A stretch of DNA of 64,000 nucleotides from Streptomyces sp. CBMA152 (GCF_014596475.1 NZ_MECJ01000001.1:124001-188000); one strand, 5' to 3'. Counted from the stretch's first letter, positions 36,436-48,394 are shown. The notes: a model not told the origin generated them from the letters alone. A program made the numbers and translations.

Positions 36436-36498
36436 CGGCTATCCGTACCTTTCTGTCAGTGGCGGGGTCGTCATCATCGGGCCTCGGTCTCCGGGGCC

Positions 36499-37344
36499 TC
36501 AGAGCAGCGCGGCACGCGGGCCGTCGGGCTGCTCCAGACGACGCTCCAGGATCGAGCGGGCGATCTCGGAGGACTCCGCATCGGTCAGCCGTCGGAAGCC
36601 CTCGTCGCTGATGACGGTGACGATCGGATAGATCCGGCGGGCCACATCGGGACCACCGGTCGCCGAGTCGTCGTCCGCCGCGTCGTAGAGCGCCTGGACC
36701 ACCAGGGTGGTGGTCTGCTGCTCGGTCAGATCGTCGCGGTAGAGCTTCTTCATCGAGCCCCGGGCGAAGATCGACCCGGAGCCGGTGGCGGCGAAGCCGT
36801 GCTCCTCGGAGCGGCCGCCGGTGACGTCGTACGAGAAGATCCGGCCCCGCTCGCGGTCCACGTCGTACCCCGCGAAGAGCGGGACCACGGCCAGGCCCTG
36901 CATGGCCATGCCGAGGTTGCCGCGGATCATGGTGGAGAGCCGGTTGGCCTTGCCCTCCAGGGAGAGGGTGGCGCCCTCGACCTTCTCGAAGTGCTCCAGC
37001 TCCAGCTGGAAGAGCTTGACCATCTCCACGGCGAGACCGGCGGTGCCGGCGATGCCGACCGCCGAGTACTCGTCGGCCGGGAAGACCTTCTCGATGTCGC
37101 GCTGGGCGATCATGTTGCCCATCGTCGCCCGGCGGTCACCGGCGAGCACGACGCCGCCGGGGAACGTGGCGGCGACGATGGTGGTGCCGTGCGGCGCCTC
37201 CACATGCCCCTGCACCGGCGGCAGGATCCGCTTGCCGGGCAGCATCTCCGGCGAGTGCTCGGACAGGAAGTCCATGAACGAGGACGAGCCCGGCGTCAGG
37301 AAGGCAGCTGGTAGACGCCCTGTGCCACGAGTGTTGGCTTCCAC
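36499..37344 (-). CDS. prcB: 20S proteasome beta subunit
   Basis: The 281-residue precursor has a 53-residue propeptide removed before Thr54 ([13 protein letters not shown]), which becomes the N-terminal nucleophile. The catalytic core keeps GDRRAT and Lys in the expected positions. GTG 37344 has GGAGGG upstream and gives the family N-terminus EANTR; the frame open to 37473 is a fragment of another gene. The ribosome-binding site and first codons lie inside the degraded endonuclease VII-like ORF. It forms the inner rings with PrcA. Confidence 0.96.
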   Translation of the reverse strand: MEANTRGTGRLPAAFLTPGSSSFMDFLSEHSPEMLPGKRILPPVQGHVEAPHGTTIVAATFPGGVVLAGDRRATMGNMIAQRDIEKVFPADEYSAVGIAGTAGLAVEMVKLFQLELEHFEKVEGATLSLEGKANRLSTMIRGNLGMAMQGLAVVPLFAGYDVDRERGRIFSYDVTGGRSEEHGFAATGSGSIFARGSMKKLYRDDLTEQQTTTLVVQALYDAADDDSATGGPDVARRIYPIVTVISDEGFRRLTDAESSEIARSILERRLEQPDGPRAALL

Positions 37345-37552
37345 GAGTTTCCCTCCAGGTAGGCGGCAGCCCGACGAACTGTGTCGGGATCGTCTCCCAA
37401 CTTGCCGATGGCCGAATTGCAGTTGAAGCACCGTACGCCAGGACCTTACCCGTCCCGTGGCGGTGATCCACATGAACGGCGAGGGCAGAAAGGCGGGTTG
37501 GGCACACCGGGTGCCGCCCCGCGGAAGGGAACCGTCGTTCCCTCACACACAC
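37296..37552 (-). pseudogene. Frameshifted endonuclease VII-like ORF overlapping prcB
   Basis: On the minus strand one frame gives [12 protein letters not shown] (ending about 37442) and the next frame gives [20 protein letters not shown] through to a stop at 37296-37298. Together these match the recombination endonuclease VII signature: the HVDHxH motif, the CxxC zinc knuckle, and the [15 protein letters not shown] helix. Restoring one base between 37440 and 37441 would join the frames. A possible GTG start is at 37552, behind a G-rich site. The first CxxC pair of the family is absent, so the ORF is also shortened. The end overlaps prcB by 49 nt. Confidence 0.6.
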
Positions 37553-37575
37553 CCCCCGCCGTTCACATCCGTGGA

Positions 37576-37794
37576 CTACTGTCCACCCTTCTGAACGAAG
37601 GAGCGCACGAAGTCCTCCGCGTTCTCCTCCAGGACGTCGTCGATCTCGTCCAGCACCGAGTCGACATCGTCGGACAGCTTCTCGTGCCGTTCCTTCAGGT
37701 CGTCCGAAGCCTGTGCGTCCTGGGCCTGCTCCTCGACCTCCTCGGTCGAGCGCGTGGCCTTCTGCTGTCCGCCGCCGGTGTCCTTGGTCGCCAT
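37576..37794 (-). CDS. pup: Prokaryotic ubiquitin-like protein Pup
   Basis: The 72-residue Pup is mostly acidic and disordered, with a central helix (about 20-52) that binds the ARC coiled coil, and the C-terminal GGQ. The terminal Gln must be deamidated to Glu by Dop before PafA can ligate it. ATG 37794. It follows dop by 131 nt, with hairpins between, and precedes the degraded endonuclease ORF and prcBA, so proteasome core and tag are probably co-transcribed. Confidence 0.97.
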   Translation of the reverse strand: MATKDTGGGQQKATRSTEEVEEQAQDAQASDDLKERHEKLSDDVDSVLDEIDDVLEENAEDFVRSFVQKGGQ

Positions 37795-37826
37795 CTACCT
37801 CACCCCGCTCGGTTCGATGTCCTTGA

Positions 37827-37884
37827 TCAGACCCTACAAGCAGGGTCTGACATCGGCCCCGCACTTGGTGGAACGTGCGGGGCC
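37827..37884 (-). terminator. Two hairpins between dop and pup
   Basis: A 9-bp stem (37827-37835 with 37842-37850) and a 10-bp stem (37855-37864 with 37875-37884) lie in the 131-nt gap. The second is closest to the dop stop and probably ends or attenuates the dop transcript; pup promoter elements should lie in the remaining sequence. Confidence 0.65.
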
Positions 37885-37925
37885 TACCTCTGTGTTTCCC
37901 ACGCCGCCGAGTTTTCAGCCGCAGC

Positions 37926-39437
37926 TCAGCCGCCCGACAGCACCCGGACCAGATCCTCGGCCGTCCGGCACCGGTCAAGGAGCTCCTTGACGTGATTACG
38001 CGTTCCGCGAAGCGGTTCCAGGGTTGGGACGCGCTGGAGCGAGTCGCGGCCCGGCAGGTCGAAGATCACCGAGTCCCAGGAGGCCGCGGCCACGTCGTCC
38101 GCGTACTGCTCCAGGCAGCGGCCGCGGAAGTACGCCCTGGTGTCCTCCGGGGGCTTCGTACCGGCCTCCAGGACCGCCGGCTCGTCGAGCAGGCGCTTCA
38201 TCCTGCCGCGGGCCGCCAGGCGGTTGTAGAGGCCCTTCTCGGCCCGTACGTCGGCGTACTGGAGGTCGACGAGGTGCAGGCGCGCCGCGTCCCAGTCGAG
38301 GCCGTCGCGGCGGCGGTAGCCCTCCATCAGCTCCCGCTTGGCGATCCAGTCGAGCTCCCCGGCCAGGCTCATCGGGTCGGTCTCCAGCCGGCCGAGGACG
38401 TCCTCCCAGCGGGCGAGGACGTCCTTGGTCTGGTCGTCCGCGTCGGCCCCGAACCGCTCCTCCACGTACTTGCGCGCGAGCTCGAAGTACTCCATCTGGA
38501 GTTGTACGGCGGTCAGTGTGCGGCCGCTGCGCAGCGTGACGAGATGGCGCAGGTCGGGGTCGTGCGAGACCTGGTGGAGCGTGCGTACGGGCTGGTCGAC
38601 GGCGAGGTCGACGTTGATGAAGCCGTCCTCGATCATGGAGAGGACGAGCGCCGTCGTGCCCAGTTTCAGGTACGTGGAGATCTCCGAGAGGTTCGCGTCG
38701 CCGATGATCACGTGCAGGCGGCGGTACTTCTCGGCGTCGGCGTGCGGCTCGTCGCGGGTGTTGATGATGGGCCGCTTCAGGGTGGTCTCCAGGCCCACCT
38801 CGACCTCGAAGTAGTCGGCGCGCTGGCTGATCTGGAAGCCGTGTTCGTGCCCGTCCTGGCCGATGCCGACGCGTCCGGCTCCGGTGATGACCTGGCGGGA
38901 GACGAAGAACGGGGTGAGGTGGCGCACGATGTCGGAGAACGGGGTCTCCCGCTTCATCAGGTAGTTCTCGTGCGTGCCGTAGGAGGCGCCCTTGTTGTCG
39001 GTGTTGTTCTTGTAGAGGTGGATCGGCTGGGCGCCGGGCAGTTGGGCGGCGCGTTCGGCCGCCTCGGCCATGATGCGCTCGCCCGCCTTGTCCCAGAGCA
39101 CCGCGTCACGCGGGTTGGTGACTTCCGGTGAGCTGTACTCGGGGTGTGCGTGGTCGACGTAGAGCCGTGCCCCGTTGGTGAGGATGACGTTGGCGAGGCC
39201 GATGTCCTCGTCGGTGAGCTGGCTGGAGTCGGCGGCCTCGCGGGCGAGGTCGAAGCCGCGGGCGTCCCGCAGCGGGTTCTCCTCTTCGAAGTCCCAGCGG
39301 GCGCGGCGCGCCCGGTGCATCGCCGCCGCGTAGGCGTTGACGATCTGGGACGAGGTGAGCATGGCATTGGCATTGGGGTGGCCGGGGACGGAGATGCCGT
39401 ACTCCGTCTCGATGCCCATTACTCGCCGTACGGTCAT
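37926..39437 (-). CDS. dop: Dop, Pup deamidase/depupylase
   Basis: The 503-residue paralogue of PafA deamidates Pup-Gln and removes Pup from substrates. Metal-binding Glu10 is in GIETEYG, and Asp95 in [14 protein letters not shown] corresponds to the mycobacterial nucleophile Asp94. The segment after residue 40 ([20 protein letters not shown], the Dop loop) is present, which distinguishes it from PafA. ATG 39437 has a modest site. It sits between pup and the ARC ATPase gene. Confidence 0.96.
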   Translation of the reverse strand: MTVRRVMGIETEYGISVPGHPNANAMLTSSQIVNAYAAAMHRARRARWDFEEENPLRDARGFDLAREAADSSQLTDEDIGLANVILTNGARLYVDHAHPEYSSPEVTNPRDAVLWDKAGERIMAEAAERAAQLPGAQPIHLYKNNTDNKGASYGTHENYLMKRETPFSDIVRHLTPFFVSRQVITGAGRVGIGQDGHEHGFQISQRADYFEVEVGLETTLKRPIINTRDEPHADAEKYRRLHVIIGDANLSEISTYLKLGTTALVLSMIEDGFINVDLAVDQPVRTLHQVSHDPDLRHLVTLRSGRTLTAVQLQMEYFELARKYVEERFGADADDQTKDVLARWEDVLGRLETDPMSLAGELDWIAKRELMEGYRRRDGLDWDAARLHLVDLQYADVRAEKGLYNRLAARGRMKRLLDEPAVLEAGTKPPEDTRAYFRGRCLEQYADDVAAASWDSVIFDLPGRDSLQRVPTLEPLRGTRNHVKELLDRCRTAEDLVRVLSGG

Positions 39438-39639
39438 GCGGCCCTCCTTGCCCGGCGGCGCTCCCCTCCGGGAGCGGCGCTCAAGTACCGCTGTTTCTCC
39501 GGTGCGTGTGCGGTGCCCGTCCCCGCACTGCGCGACTCGGCGGTACGGAAGAGCCTAGAACGCCTTTGCGCTGGTGGGGAGATCAATTCCGTCATTGCTC
39601 TTGGTCTGTCTGTGGCCTGTTTTCGGCCGGAAAAGCAGT

Positions 39640-39673
39640 CGGCTGCGGATGCCCGGTCGGGCACCCGCAGCCG
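39640..39673 (-). terminator. Hairpin terminator of arc
   Basis: Arms 39640-39655 and 39658-39673 pair over 16 bp with a single A-C mismatch, 10 nt after the arc stop. The rest of the 245-nt gap up to dop has no further gene. Confidence 0.8.
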
Positions 39674-39682
39674 CCCTGTGTT

Positions 39683-41449
39683 CTACAGGTACTGACCGGT
39701 GTTGGCCACCGTGTCGATGGAGCGTCCGGTGTCCGCGCCCTGCTTTCCGGTGACAAGGGTGCGGATGAACACGATCCGTTCGCCCTTCTTTCCGGAGATA
39801 CGGGCCCAGTCGTCGGGGTTGGTGGTGTTGGGCAGGTCCTCGTTCTCCTTGAACTCGTCCACGCAGGCCTGGAGGAGGTGGGAGACGCGGATGCCCTTCT
39901 GGTTCTGGTCGAGGAAGGCCTTGATGGCCATCTTCTTGGCCCGGTCCACGATGTTCTGGATCATGGCTCCGGAGTTGAAGTCCTTGAAGTACAGGACTTC
40001 CTTGTCGCCGTTGGCGTAGGTGACTTCGAGGAAGCGGTTTTCTTCCGTTTCCGCGTACATCTGCTCGACGACGGACTGGATCATCGCGTGTGCCGCGGCG
40101 TCCTTGGAGCCGCTGTGCTCGGACAGGTCGTCCGCGTGCAGCGGCAGCGAGGCGGTGAGGTACTTGGCGAAGATGTCCCTCGCGGCCTCCGCGTCCGGAC
40201 GCTCGATCTTGATCTTCACATCGAGCCGGCCGGGGCGCAGGATGGCCGGGTCGATCATGTCCTCGCGGTTGGAGGCGCCGATGACGATGACGTTCTCCAG
40301 GCCTTCCACACCGTCGATCTCGGCGAGCAGCTGGGGGACGATGGTGTTCTCCACGTCCGAGCTGACGCCGGATCCGCGGGTGCGGAAGAGCGATTCCATC
40401 TCGTCGAAGAAGACGATGACGGGGGTGCCCTCGCTCGCCTTCTCCCGGGCACGCTGGAAGACCAGGCGGATGTGCCGCTCGGTCTCGCCGACGTACTTGT
40501 TGAGGAGCTCGGGGCCCTTGATGTTGAGGAAGTAGCTCTTCCCCGCGGGCTGGCCGGTCACCTCGGCGACCTTCTTGGCGAGCGAGTTGGCGACGGCCTT
40601 CGCGATCAGCGTCTTGCCGCAGCCGGGCGGGCCGTAGAGCAGGATGCCCTTGGGCGGCCGCAGTTCGTGTTCCTTGAAGAGGTCGGGGTAGAGGTACGGG
40701 AGCTCGACCGCGTCGCGGATCATCTCGATCTGGCCGCCGAGGCCGCCGATCTTGTCGTAGTCGACGTCGGGGACCTCTTCGAGGACCAGTTCCTCGACCT
40801 CGCTCTTGGGGACCACTTCGTAGACGTAGCCGGAGCGCGGTTCGAGCAGGAGGGCGTCGCCGGGGCGGATGGTGATGTCCAGGAGCGGCTCGGCGAGCCT
40901 CACCACCCTTTCCTCGTCGGTGTGCCCGACCACCAGGGCGCGCTCGCCGTCCTCAAGGATCTCCTTGAGGGTGACGATGTCCCCGGCGCGCTCGAACTCC
41001 ATGGCCTCGACCACGTTGAGCGCTTCGTTGAGCATGACTTCCTGGCCGCGCCGGAGCTCGTCGAGCTCGACGCTGGGGCTGACGTTCACCCGGAGCTTGC
41101 GGCCCCCGGTGAAGATGTCGGCGGTGCCGTCCTCGTTGGACTGCAGGAAGACACCGAAGCCGGCCGGCGGCTGTGCGAGCCGGTCGACCTCCTCCTTGAG
41201 GGCCACGATCTGGTCCCGGGCCTCACGGAGGGTGTTGGCGAGCCGCTCGTTCTGCGCGGACACGCCCGCCAGGTTGGTCTGCAGCTCGACGATCCGCTCT
41301 TCGAGAATCCTCGTATGACGCGGAGAGTCGGCGAGCTTGCGTCGCAGGACGGCGATTTCCTGCTCTAGATAGGCAACCTGGCCGGCTGGGTCCTCAGACC
41401 CCCGCCCGGGCCGGATGCCGCGGTTGATGTCGTCGTCGTGGGCTGCCAC
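39683..41449 (-). CDS. arc: Proteasome-activating AAA ATPase ARC/Mpa
   Basis: The 588-residue hexameric unfoldase has an N-terminal coiled coil (about 20-90) that captures Pup, double OB domains (about 100-235) and an AAA module with Walker A GPPGCGKT (273-280), Walker [11 protein letters not shown] and the second region of homology ILRPGRLD. The C-terminus ends GQYL, the tail that opens the proteasome gate. GTG 41449 has GGAGGTGAGG upstream and gives the family N-terminus AAHDDD; the TTG at 41467 overlaps that site. It is a separate unit upstream of dop. Confidence 0.96.
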   Translation of the reverse strand: MAAHDDDINRGIRPGRGSEDPAGQVAYLEQEIAVLRRKLADSPRHTRILEERIVELQTNLAGVSAQNERLANTLREARDQIVALKEEVDRLAQPPAGFGVFLQSNEDGTADIFTGGRKLRVNVSPSVELDELRRGQEVMLNEALNVVEAMEFERAGDIVTLKEILEDGERALVVGHTDEERVVRLAEPLLDITIRPGDALLLEPRSGYVYEVVPKSEVEELVLEEVPDVDYDKIGGLGGQIEMIRDAVELPYLYPDLFKEHELRPPKGILLYGPPGCGKTLIAKAVANSLAKKVAEVTGQPAGKSYFLNIKGPELLNKYVGETERHIRLVFQRAREKASEGTPVIVFFDEMESLFRTRGSGVSSDVENTIVPQLLAEIDGVEGLENVIVIGASNREDMIDPAILRPGRLDVKIKIERPDAEAARDIFAKYLTASLPLHADDLSEHSGSKDAAAHAMIQSVVEQMYAETEENRFLEVTYANGDKEVLYFKDFNSGAMIQNIVDRAKKMAIKAFLDQNQKGIRVSHLLQACVDEFKENEDLPNTTNPDDWARISGKKGERIVFIRTLVTGKQGADTGRSIDTVANTGQYL

Positions 41450-41724
41450 GGTCCTCACCTCCTCCAAGGGGAGCTGGACGCTTCCTGACCCTACCTGGGC
41501 GGGTGGTGATTGAAACCCCTAGATCACAAAGACTGCGGGGTGTGTCCGATCTTCACCCTTGCGCTCTCCCTCACGCCAGGGGAATACCCACCCATCAACA
41601 TCGGAAAGCGGGCGGTTGTATCGTCGAGTCGGTCAACACCCGTCAGGACTGGTGCCGATTGCTCGGCGGTCCCTCGGGTGGGACGCCCGAAAGAACACAG
41701 CACCGCGCAGGAACGGCAGGCGAC

Positions 41725-42003
41725 ATGAACGACGCTCTTGAGGTCTGGATCGACCAGGAGCTCTGCACCGGCGACGGCATCTGTGTCCAGTACGCGCCCG
41801 AGGTCTTCGAGCTGGACATCGACGGGCTGGCCTATGTGAAGAGCGCCGAGGACGAGCTGTTGCAGGAACCGGGGGCGGTGACTCCGGTGCCGCTGCCGCT
41901 GTTCCAGGACGTCGTGGACTCCGCGAAGGAGTGCCCGGGCGACTGCATTCACGTACGACGGGTTTCGGACAGGGTCGAGGTGTACGGGCCCGACGCCGAC
42001 TGA
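41725..42003 (+). CDS. Small [3Fe-4S]-type ferredoxin
   Basis: The 92-residue ferredoxin has LCTGDGIC (Cys14, Cys20) and CPGDC (Cys70, Cys74). The C-x5-C plus C-P pattern is typical of actinobacterial 3Fe-4S ferredoxins that serve cytochromes P450; Cys74 is extra. An insertion of about 15 residues, including EPGAVTPVPLP, separates the halves. ATG 41725 has GCAGG upstream. It diverges from arc across 275 nt of non-coding sequence. No P450 or reductase gene is near. The conserved link with arc across Streptomyces is interesting but unexplained. Confidence 0.88.
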   Translation: MNDALEVWIDQELCTGDGICVQYAPEVFELDIDGLAYVKSAEDELLQEPGAVTPVPLPLFQDVVDSAKECPGDCIHVRRVSDRVEVYGPDAD

Positions 42004-42062
42004 GTCGGCTGCCTACGCGCGCCGGGACTGTATGCGACCAATCCGGGACAGTACGTGACGGA

Positions 42063-42638
42063 TCAGGCACCCAGCGCTTGGGACTGGACGCTGCGGACGA
42101 ACTTCCCGCCCTGCCAGCGCCACTTGGCCTGCTGCTCCTGGTCGGGGCAGCAGCGCGGCACGCTCGGTGACGAGTAGCCGTACAGGGTGGCCGTGACGGC
42201 TCCCTCGCGGACGGCCAGCGCGGAGACGGTGAGCTTCTCGCGGGGGTCGGTCAGGGTGGCCACCAGACGCGGCGGGGCGCCTTTGACGACGGGCCGCGTC
42301 AGTACGTAGACACCGCTGGGCGGGGTGCCCGAGCCCGCGTCGCAGTGGACGACGGCCACGGTCTCCGGGATGCCGTCGCCGTCGAGGTCCCCGGAGGCCT
42401 GTGCGGCGATCTTGATGCCCACCGGGCCGCACTGGAGCGGGAAGACGACCGCCGAGGCGTCCGGGGCGGGCGCGGACTGCGCGACGGCTCCGGCGGCGGG
42501 CGTCTGGGACGCCTTGGCGGCGTCGGGTTGCAGCCAGCCCGCCAGCGCCACGACCCCGGCCATCGCGGTGGCCGTGGCCAGCCAGTGCACCGGGCGGGCG
42601 TGGGTGTGCGCGAGCTCGGGGACGGCGGCAGTCTGCAC
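42063..42638 (-). CDS. Secreted or membrane-anchored protein with VCBS/FG-GAP-like motif
   Basis: The 191-residue protein has an N-terminal hydrophobic helix (about 18-36, LATATAMAGVVALAGWL) and an Ala/Pro/Ser-rich linker, so it should be exported. The central SGDLDGDGIPETVAVVHC resembles a calcium-binding FG-GAP/VCBS blade. Cysteines at the CGP, HC and CC positions could form disulfides. GTG 42638 has GGAGACC upstream. It converges with the ferredoxin gene. I do not recognise the family; it resembles lipoprotein-like surface proteins of Streptomyces. Confidence 0.7.
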   Translation of the reverse strand: MQTAAVPELAHTHARPVHWLATATAMAGVVALAGWLQPDAAKASQTPAAGAVAQSAPAPDASAVVFPLQCGPVGIKIAAQASGDLDGDGIPETVAVVHCDAGSGTPPSGVYVLTRPVVKGAPPRLVATLTDPREKLTVSALAVREGAVTATLYGYSSPSVPRCCPDQEQQAKWRWQGGKFVRSVQSQALGA

Positions 42639-42776
42639 GCGGGAGGTCTCCTGTGAAGGGCGGCGCGGGTGTGGGGGTGGCCAGCATCGTGCCACACGTC
42701 ACAGCGAGGCGGAACAGCGGGGTCCGGAGGTTGTGCGCCACTTCGGCGCGGCCGTACCCGTACCTCCAACGGAAAA

Positions 42777-42824
42777 GCGCCGCCGCCGAGTTCCCGGTTG
42801 CGTACGGGAACTCGGCGGCGGCGC
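42777..42824 (-). terminator. Strong intrinsic terminator of trmI
   Basis: A perfect 20-bp stem (42777-42796 with 42805-42824) with an 8-nt loop, followed on the minus strand by TTTTCC. It lies 25 nt behind the trmI stop and is the longest perfect stem in the window. Confidence 0.92.
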
Positions 42825-42848
42825 CGGTGCGTTGAGCTGACGGGCTCG

Positions 42849-45064
<2,216 letters not shown>

Positions 45065-45166
45065 GGTGTCCCTTCGTCGGTGCTCTGTCACGATCATGCA
45101 GTGTGAGGGGGTCCGTCGTCGATGGTATTCCGCTCGCTGTCAGTGGCGGGTCGTAGGGTCTGTGTC

Positions 45167-46057
45167 ATGACTACGAGCACCGAGGGGGCCGCGGCGGACC
45201 GCCGGCCCGTGTCGTTGTCGCCGTCGCGGGCGAACGACTTCATGCAGTGCCCCTTGCTGTACCGGTTCCGGGTGATCGACAAACTCCCGGAGAAGCCCAG
45301 CGAGGCGGCGACGCGCGGCACGCTGGTGCACGCGGTGCTTGAGCGCCTGTTCGACGATCCTGCGACAGAGCGGACCGCTCCGCGCGCGAAGGCGATGATT
45401 CCCGGCCAGTGGGACCGGCTCCTGGAGTCCAAGCCGGAGCTGACCGAGCTGTTCGCCGAGGACGCGGACGGCGAGCGGCTCGCGAAGTGGCTGGCGGAGG
45501 CCGAGCGGCTGGTGGAGCGGTGGTTCTCGCTTGAGGACCCGACCCGCCTTGAGCCGGTCGAGCGGGAGTTCTTCGTCGAGACGGAGCTGGAATCGGGGCT
45601 GCGGCTGCGCGGGGTGATCGACCGGGTGGACGTGGCGCCGACCGGCGAGGTCCGGATCGTCGACTACAAGACGGGCAAGGCCCCGCGTCCGGAGTACGCG
45701 GAAAGCGCGCTGTTCCAGATGAAGTTCTACGCGCTGGTGGTGTGGCGGCTGAAGAACGTGCTGCCGCGCCGCCTCCAGCTGGTGTACCTCGGCAGCGGTG
45801 ACGTGGTGACGTACGACCCGGTCGAGGCGGATCTGCACCAGGTGGAGCGCAAGCTGCACGCGCTGTGGGAGGCGATCCGGCTCGCCACCGAGACGGGCGA
45901 CTGGCGGCCGCGGCCGACGAAGCTCTGCGGCTGGTGCGACCATCAGGCGGTCTGTCCGGAATTCGGGGGGACTCCCCCGGTCTATCCGCTCCCGGTGGTC
46001 CCAGCAGGGGTGGCGCAGGATGAGCAGGGCAGAATGGACCCGGTCCAGCAATCCTGA
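45167..46057 (+). CDS. RecB-family (PD-(D/E)XK) nuclease with Fe-S cysteines
   Basis: The 296-residue nuclease of the RecB/Cas4-like type has LSPSRANDFMQCPLLYRF at the N-terminus, the nuclease core GVIDRVD then VRIVDYKTGK, and CGWCDHQAVC near the C-terminus. Cys28, Cys254, Cys257 and Cys263 form the four-cysteine arrangement that binds a 4Fe-4S cluster in AddB and Cas4. ATG 45167 is preferred over 45122. It diverges from the site-2 protease. It is likely involved in DNA end processing. Confidence 0.88.
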   Translation: MTTSTEGAAADRRPVSLSPSRANDFMQCPLLYRFRVIDKLPEKPSEAATRGTLVHAVLERLFDDPATERTAPRAKAMIPGQWDRLLESKPELTELFAEDADGERLAKWLAEAERLVERWFSLEDPTRLEPVEREFFVETELESGLRLRGVIDRVDVAPTGEVRIVDYKTGKAPRPEYAESALFQMKFYALVVWRLKNVLPRRLQLVYLGSGDVVTYDPVEADLHQVERKLHALWEAIRLATETGDWRPRPTKLCGWCDHQAVCPEFGGTPPVYPLPVVPAGVAQDEQGRMDPVQQS

Positions 46058-46069
46058 TGAGGAGTACCC

Positions 46070-46741
46070 GTGGCGATCCGCGTCCTACTGGTCGACGACC
46101 AGCCGCTGCTGCGCACCGGCTTCCGGATGATCCTGGAGGCCGAGCAGGACATCGCGGTGGTGGGCGAGGCCGGTGACGGTCTGCAGGCCCTCGACCAGGT
46201 GCGGGCGCTGCAGCCCGATGTGGTGCTCATGGACATCCGGATGCCCCGGATGGACGGGGTCGAGGCGACCCGGCAGATCAGCGGCCCGGGCAAGGACGGC
46301 CCGGCGAAGGTGCTGGTCCTGACCACGTTCGACCTCGACGAGTACGTGGTGGAGGCGCTGAAGGCGGGCGCCAGCGGCTTCCTGCTGAAGGACGCGCCGG
46401 CCAATGAGCTGGTGCAGGCGATCCGGGTGGTGGCGGCGGGCGAGGCGATGCTGGCCCCGTCGATCACCCGGCGCCTGCTCGACAAGTACGCGGACCATCT
46501 CCCGTCCGGCGAGGAGCCGGTCCCGGACACGCTGCACACGCTGACCGACCGCGAGGTGGAAGTCCTCAAGCTGGTCGCGCGCGGGCTCTCCAACGCGGAG
46601 ATCGCCGCGGACCTGTTCGTGAGCGAGACGACGGTCAAGACGCACGTCGGGCACGTACTGACGAAGCTGGGGCTGCGCGACCGCGTGCAGGCGGCGGTGT
46701 ACGCGTACGAGAGCGGGCTTGTACGGCCCGGAGCGCAGTAA
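46070..46741 (+). CDS. NarL/FixJ-family response regulator, orphan
   Basis: The 223-residue regulator has a receiver domain with Asp9, Asp10, the phospho-acceptor Asp55 and the KDA motif, joined to a LuxR-type helix-turn-helix (LTDREVEVLKLVARGLSNAE). GTG 46070 has GAGGAG 6 nt upstream. It lies 13 nt after the RecB-like gene, so they probably share a transcript. No histidine kinase is encoded in the neighbourhood, so the partner is elsewhere or the protein is controlled differently. Confidence 0.92.
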   Translation: MAIRVLLVDDQPLLRTGFRMILEAEQDIAVVGEAGDGLQALDQVRALQPDVVLMDIRMPRMDGVEATRQISGPGKDGPAKVLVLTTFDLDEYVVEALKAGASGFLLKDAPANELVQAIRVVAAGEAMLAPSITRRLLDKYADHLPSGEEPVPDTLHTLTDREVEVLKLVARGLSNAEIAADLFVSETTVKTHVGHVLTKLGLRDRVQAAVYAYESGLVRPGAQ

Positions 46742-46753
46742 CCCGAGCCGACG

Positions 46754-46787
46754 AAAAAGTGCGGGGGCCGTCGCCCCCGCACTTTTT
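46754..46787. terminator. Bidirectional intrinsic terminator
   Basis: A 15-bp stem (46754-46768 with 46773-46787) with loop CGTC carries A- and T-runs on both sides, so it can act for the response regulator on the plus strand and for the peptide-binding protein gene on the minus strand. Confidence 0.93.
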
Positions 46788-46807
46788 TGCTGCTCCTCGC
46801 CGACCGG

Positions 46808-48394
46808 CTACGCCTTGCTGATCTCCCAGAACCGGAACACCGTCGACGGGTCGAGCGTCCACTCCAGGCCCACCACGCCCTCGTGGGCGACCGCGTACTG
46901 CTTGCCCTGCCACAGCGGCAGGATCGGCAGGTCGGCGGCGACCGTGTCCTGGAGGCGGTTGAAGTCGGCCTCGGTGGCCGAGCGGTCCGTGGTGGCGGCC
47001 GTCGACGGGATGATCTCCTCGGTGATCGTCTTGTTCGTGTAGTGGTTCGACAGGACGTTGTCCTTGCCGAAGAACGGCGAGGTGAAGTTGTCCGGATCCG
47101 GGTAGTCGGGGATCCAGCCCTTCACGTACACGCCGTACTTGCCGGCCTCGACGTCCTTCTCGTACTGCTTGAAGTCGACGGACTTCACATCGGCCTCGAA
47201 CAGCCCGCTGTCGTTGAGCTGCTTGGCGATGGCCTTCATCTCGTCGTCGGTGCCCGGGCCGTAGCGGATCGGCGTGGACCACAGGGTGAGCTTCACCTTG
47301 GAGGTGATGCCCGCCTTGTGCAGGACCTGCTTGGCCTTGGCGGGCTGGGGGCTGCCGCCGTACATGTCGAACAGGGACGTGCTGTGGGCGGTGATGCCGG
47401 ACGGGATGATCGAGTAGAGCGGCGTCGCCGTCTCCTTGTAGATGTCCCGCACCAGGGCCTCGCGGTCGACGAGGTAGGCCATCGCCTTGCGCACGGCGGG
47501 CTTGGAGGCGACCGGGTCGTTCATGTTGAAGACCAGGTGCTGGACCTCGGCGCTGGTGCCCTCGACGACCTTGATGCCCTTCTTGTCGGACACGCTGGAC
47601 GCCTGCAGATCGGCGATGTCCTTGGCGGTGAGACCACGGTACGCGAGGTCGATGTCGCCCTTCTTCAGGGCGGCCGCCAGCTCCTTCTGCCTGCCGTGGA
47701 AGAGCTTCAGCGTCATGCCGGAGTTCTTGACCTTGGCGGTGCCCTTGTAGCCGGAGTTGACCGAGAACGAGGCCTGGTTGTCGCCGAACGCGTCGAGCTT
47801 GTAGACGCCCGAGCCGACCGCCTTGCCGTCGGTGCGCAGCTTGTCCGTCGGGTACACGGCGTGGTCGACGATCGAACCGGCACCGGAGGCGATCTTGCTG
47901 GGGAAGGTGGCGTCCGGGACCTTGAGGTGGAAGACCACGGTCTGCGGGTCCGGGGTGTCGATCTTCCCGAGGGTGGAGAGCAGCGGCGCGGGACCGTTGG
48001 CGTCGTTGATGCGCAGCACCCGCTCGAACGAGAACTTGACGTCCTCGGAGGTCAGCGCGTGGCCGTTGGAGAACTTCAGGCCGTCGCGCAGGGTGCAGCG
48101 GAAGACCTGGGAGCCGCCCTTGTCGAAGGAGCAGCGGTCGGCGGCCTCGGGCTGCGGGGTCGCGCTGCCCTTCGGGAAGCTGAGCAGCGACTGGAAGACG
48201 TTGTTGAACAGCAGCCAGGAGCCCGGGTCGTAGCCGGAGGCCGGGTCGGTGGCCAGGATGTCGTCCGACATTCCCATGACCACCGACTGGCCGTTCCCGG
48301 ACGAGGACCCGTCCTCGGAGCCGCAGCCGCTGAGGAGACCGGCCGCCAGCCCCGCCGCCAGGGGAGCCGTCAGCCATCGGTTCCGTATCTTCAC
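46808..48394 (-). CDS. Oligopeptide-binding lipoprotein (SBP family 5), copy 1
   Basis: The 528-residue ABC-type peptide-binding protein has a lipoprotein signal ending LLSGC with Cys24. It keeps the family 5 motifs RCTLRDGLKFSNGHALTSED and FHLKVPDATFP. The GTG at 48394 has GAGG about 10 nt upstream; the ATG at 48415 would add seven residues before the signal. The closest relative is the next gene upstream; both share PLWQGKQY and IND-NGP segments. No permease or ATPase genes accompany it. Confidence 0.87.
   Translation of the reverse strand: MKIRNRWLTAPLAAGLAAGLLSGCGSEDGSSSGNGQSVVMGMSDDILATDPASGYDPGSWLLFNNVFQSLLSFPKGSATPQPEAADRCSFDKGGSQVFRCTLRDGLKFSNGHALTSEDVKFSFERVLRINDANGPAPLLSTLGKIDTPDPQTVVFHLKVPDATFPSKIASGAGSIVDHAVYPTDKLRTDGKAVGSGVYKLDAFGDNQASFSVNSGYKGTAKVKNSGMTLKLFHGRQKELAAALKKGDIDLAYRGLTAKDIADLQASSVSDKKGIKVVEGTSAEVQHLVFNMNDPVASKPAVRKAMAYLVDREALVRDIYKETATPLYSIIPSGITAHSTSLFDMYGGSPQPAKAKQVLHKAGITSKVKLTLWSTPIRYGPGTDDEMKAIAKQLNDSGLFEADVKSVDFKQYEKDVEAGKYGVYVKGWIPDYPDPDNFTSPFFGKDNVLSNHYTNKTITEEIIPSTAATTDRSATEADFNRLQDTVAADLPILPLWQGKQYAVAHEGVVGLEWTLDPSTVFRFWEISKA

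Noticed and set aside
37136..37978. 280-codon minus-strand frame across pup and dop
   Set aside because: It overlaps pup in another frame and is interrupted in meaning; only its HVDHxH part is used, as evidence for the degraded endonuclease ORF.
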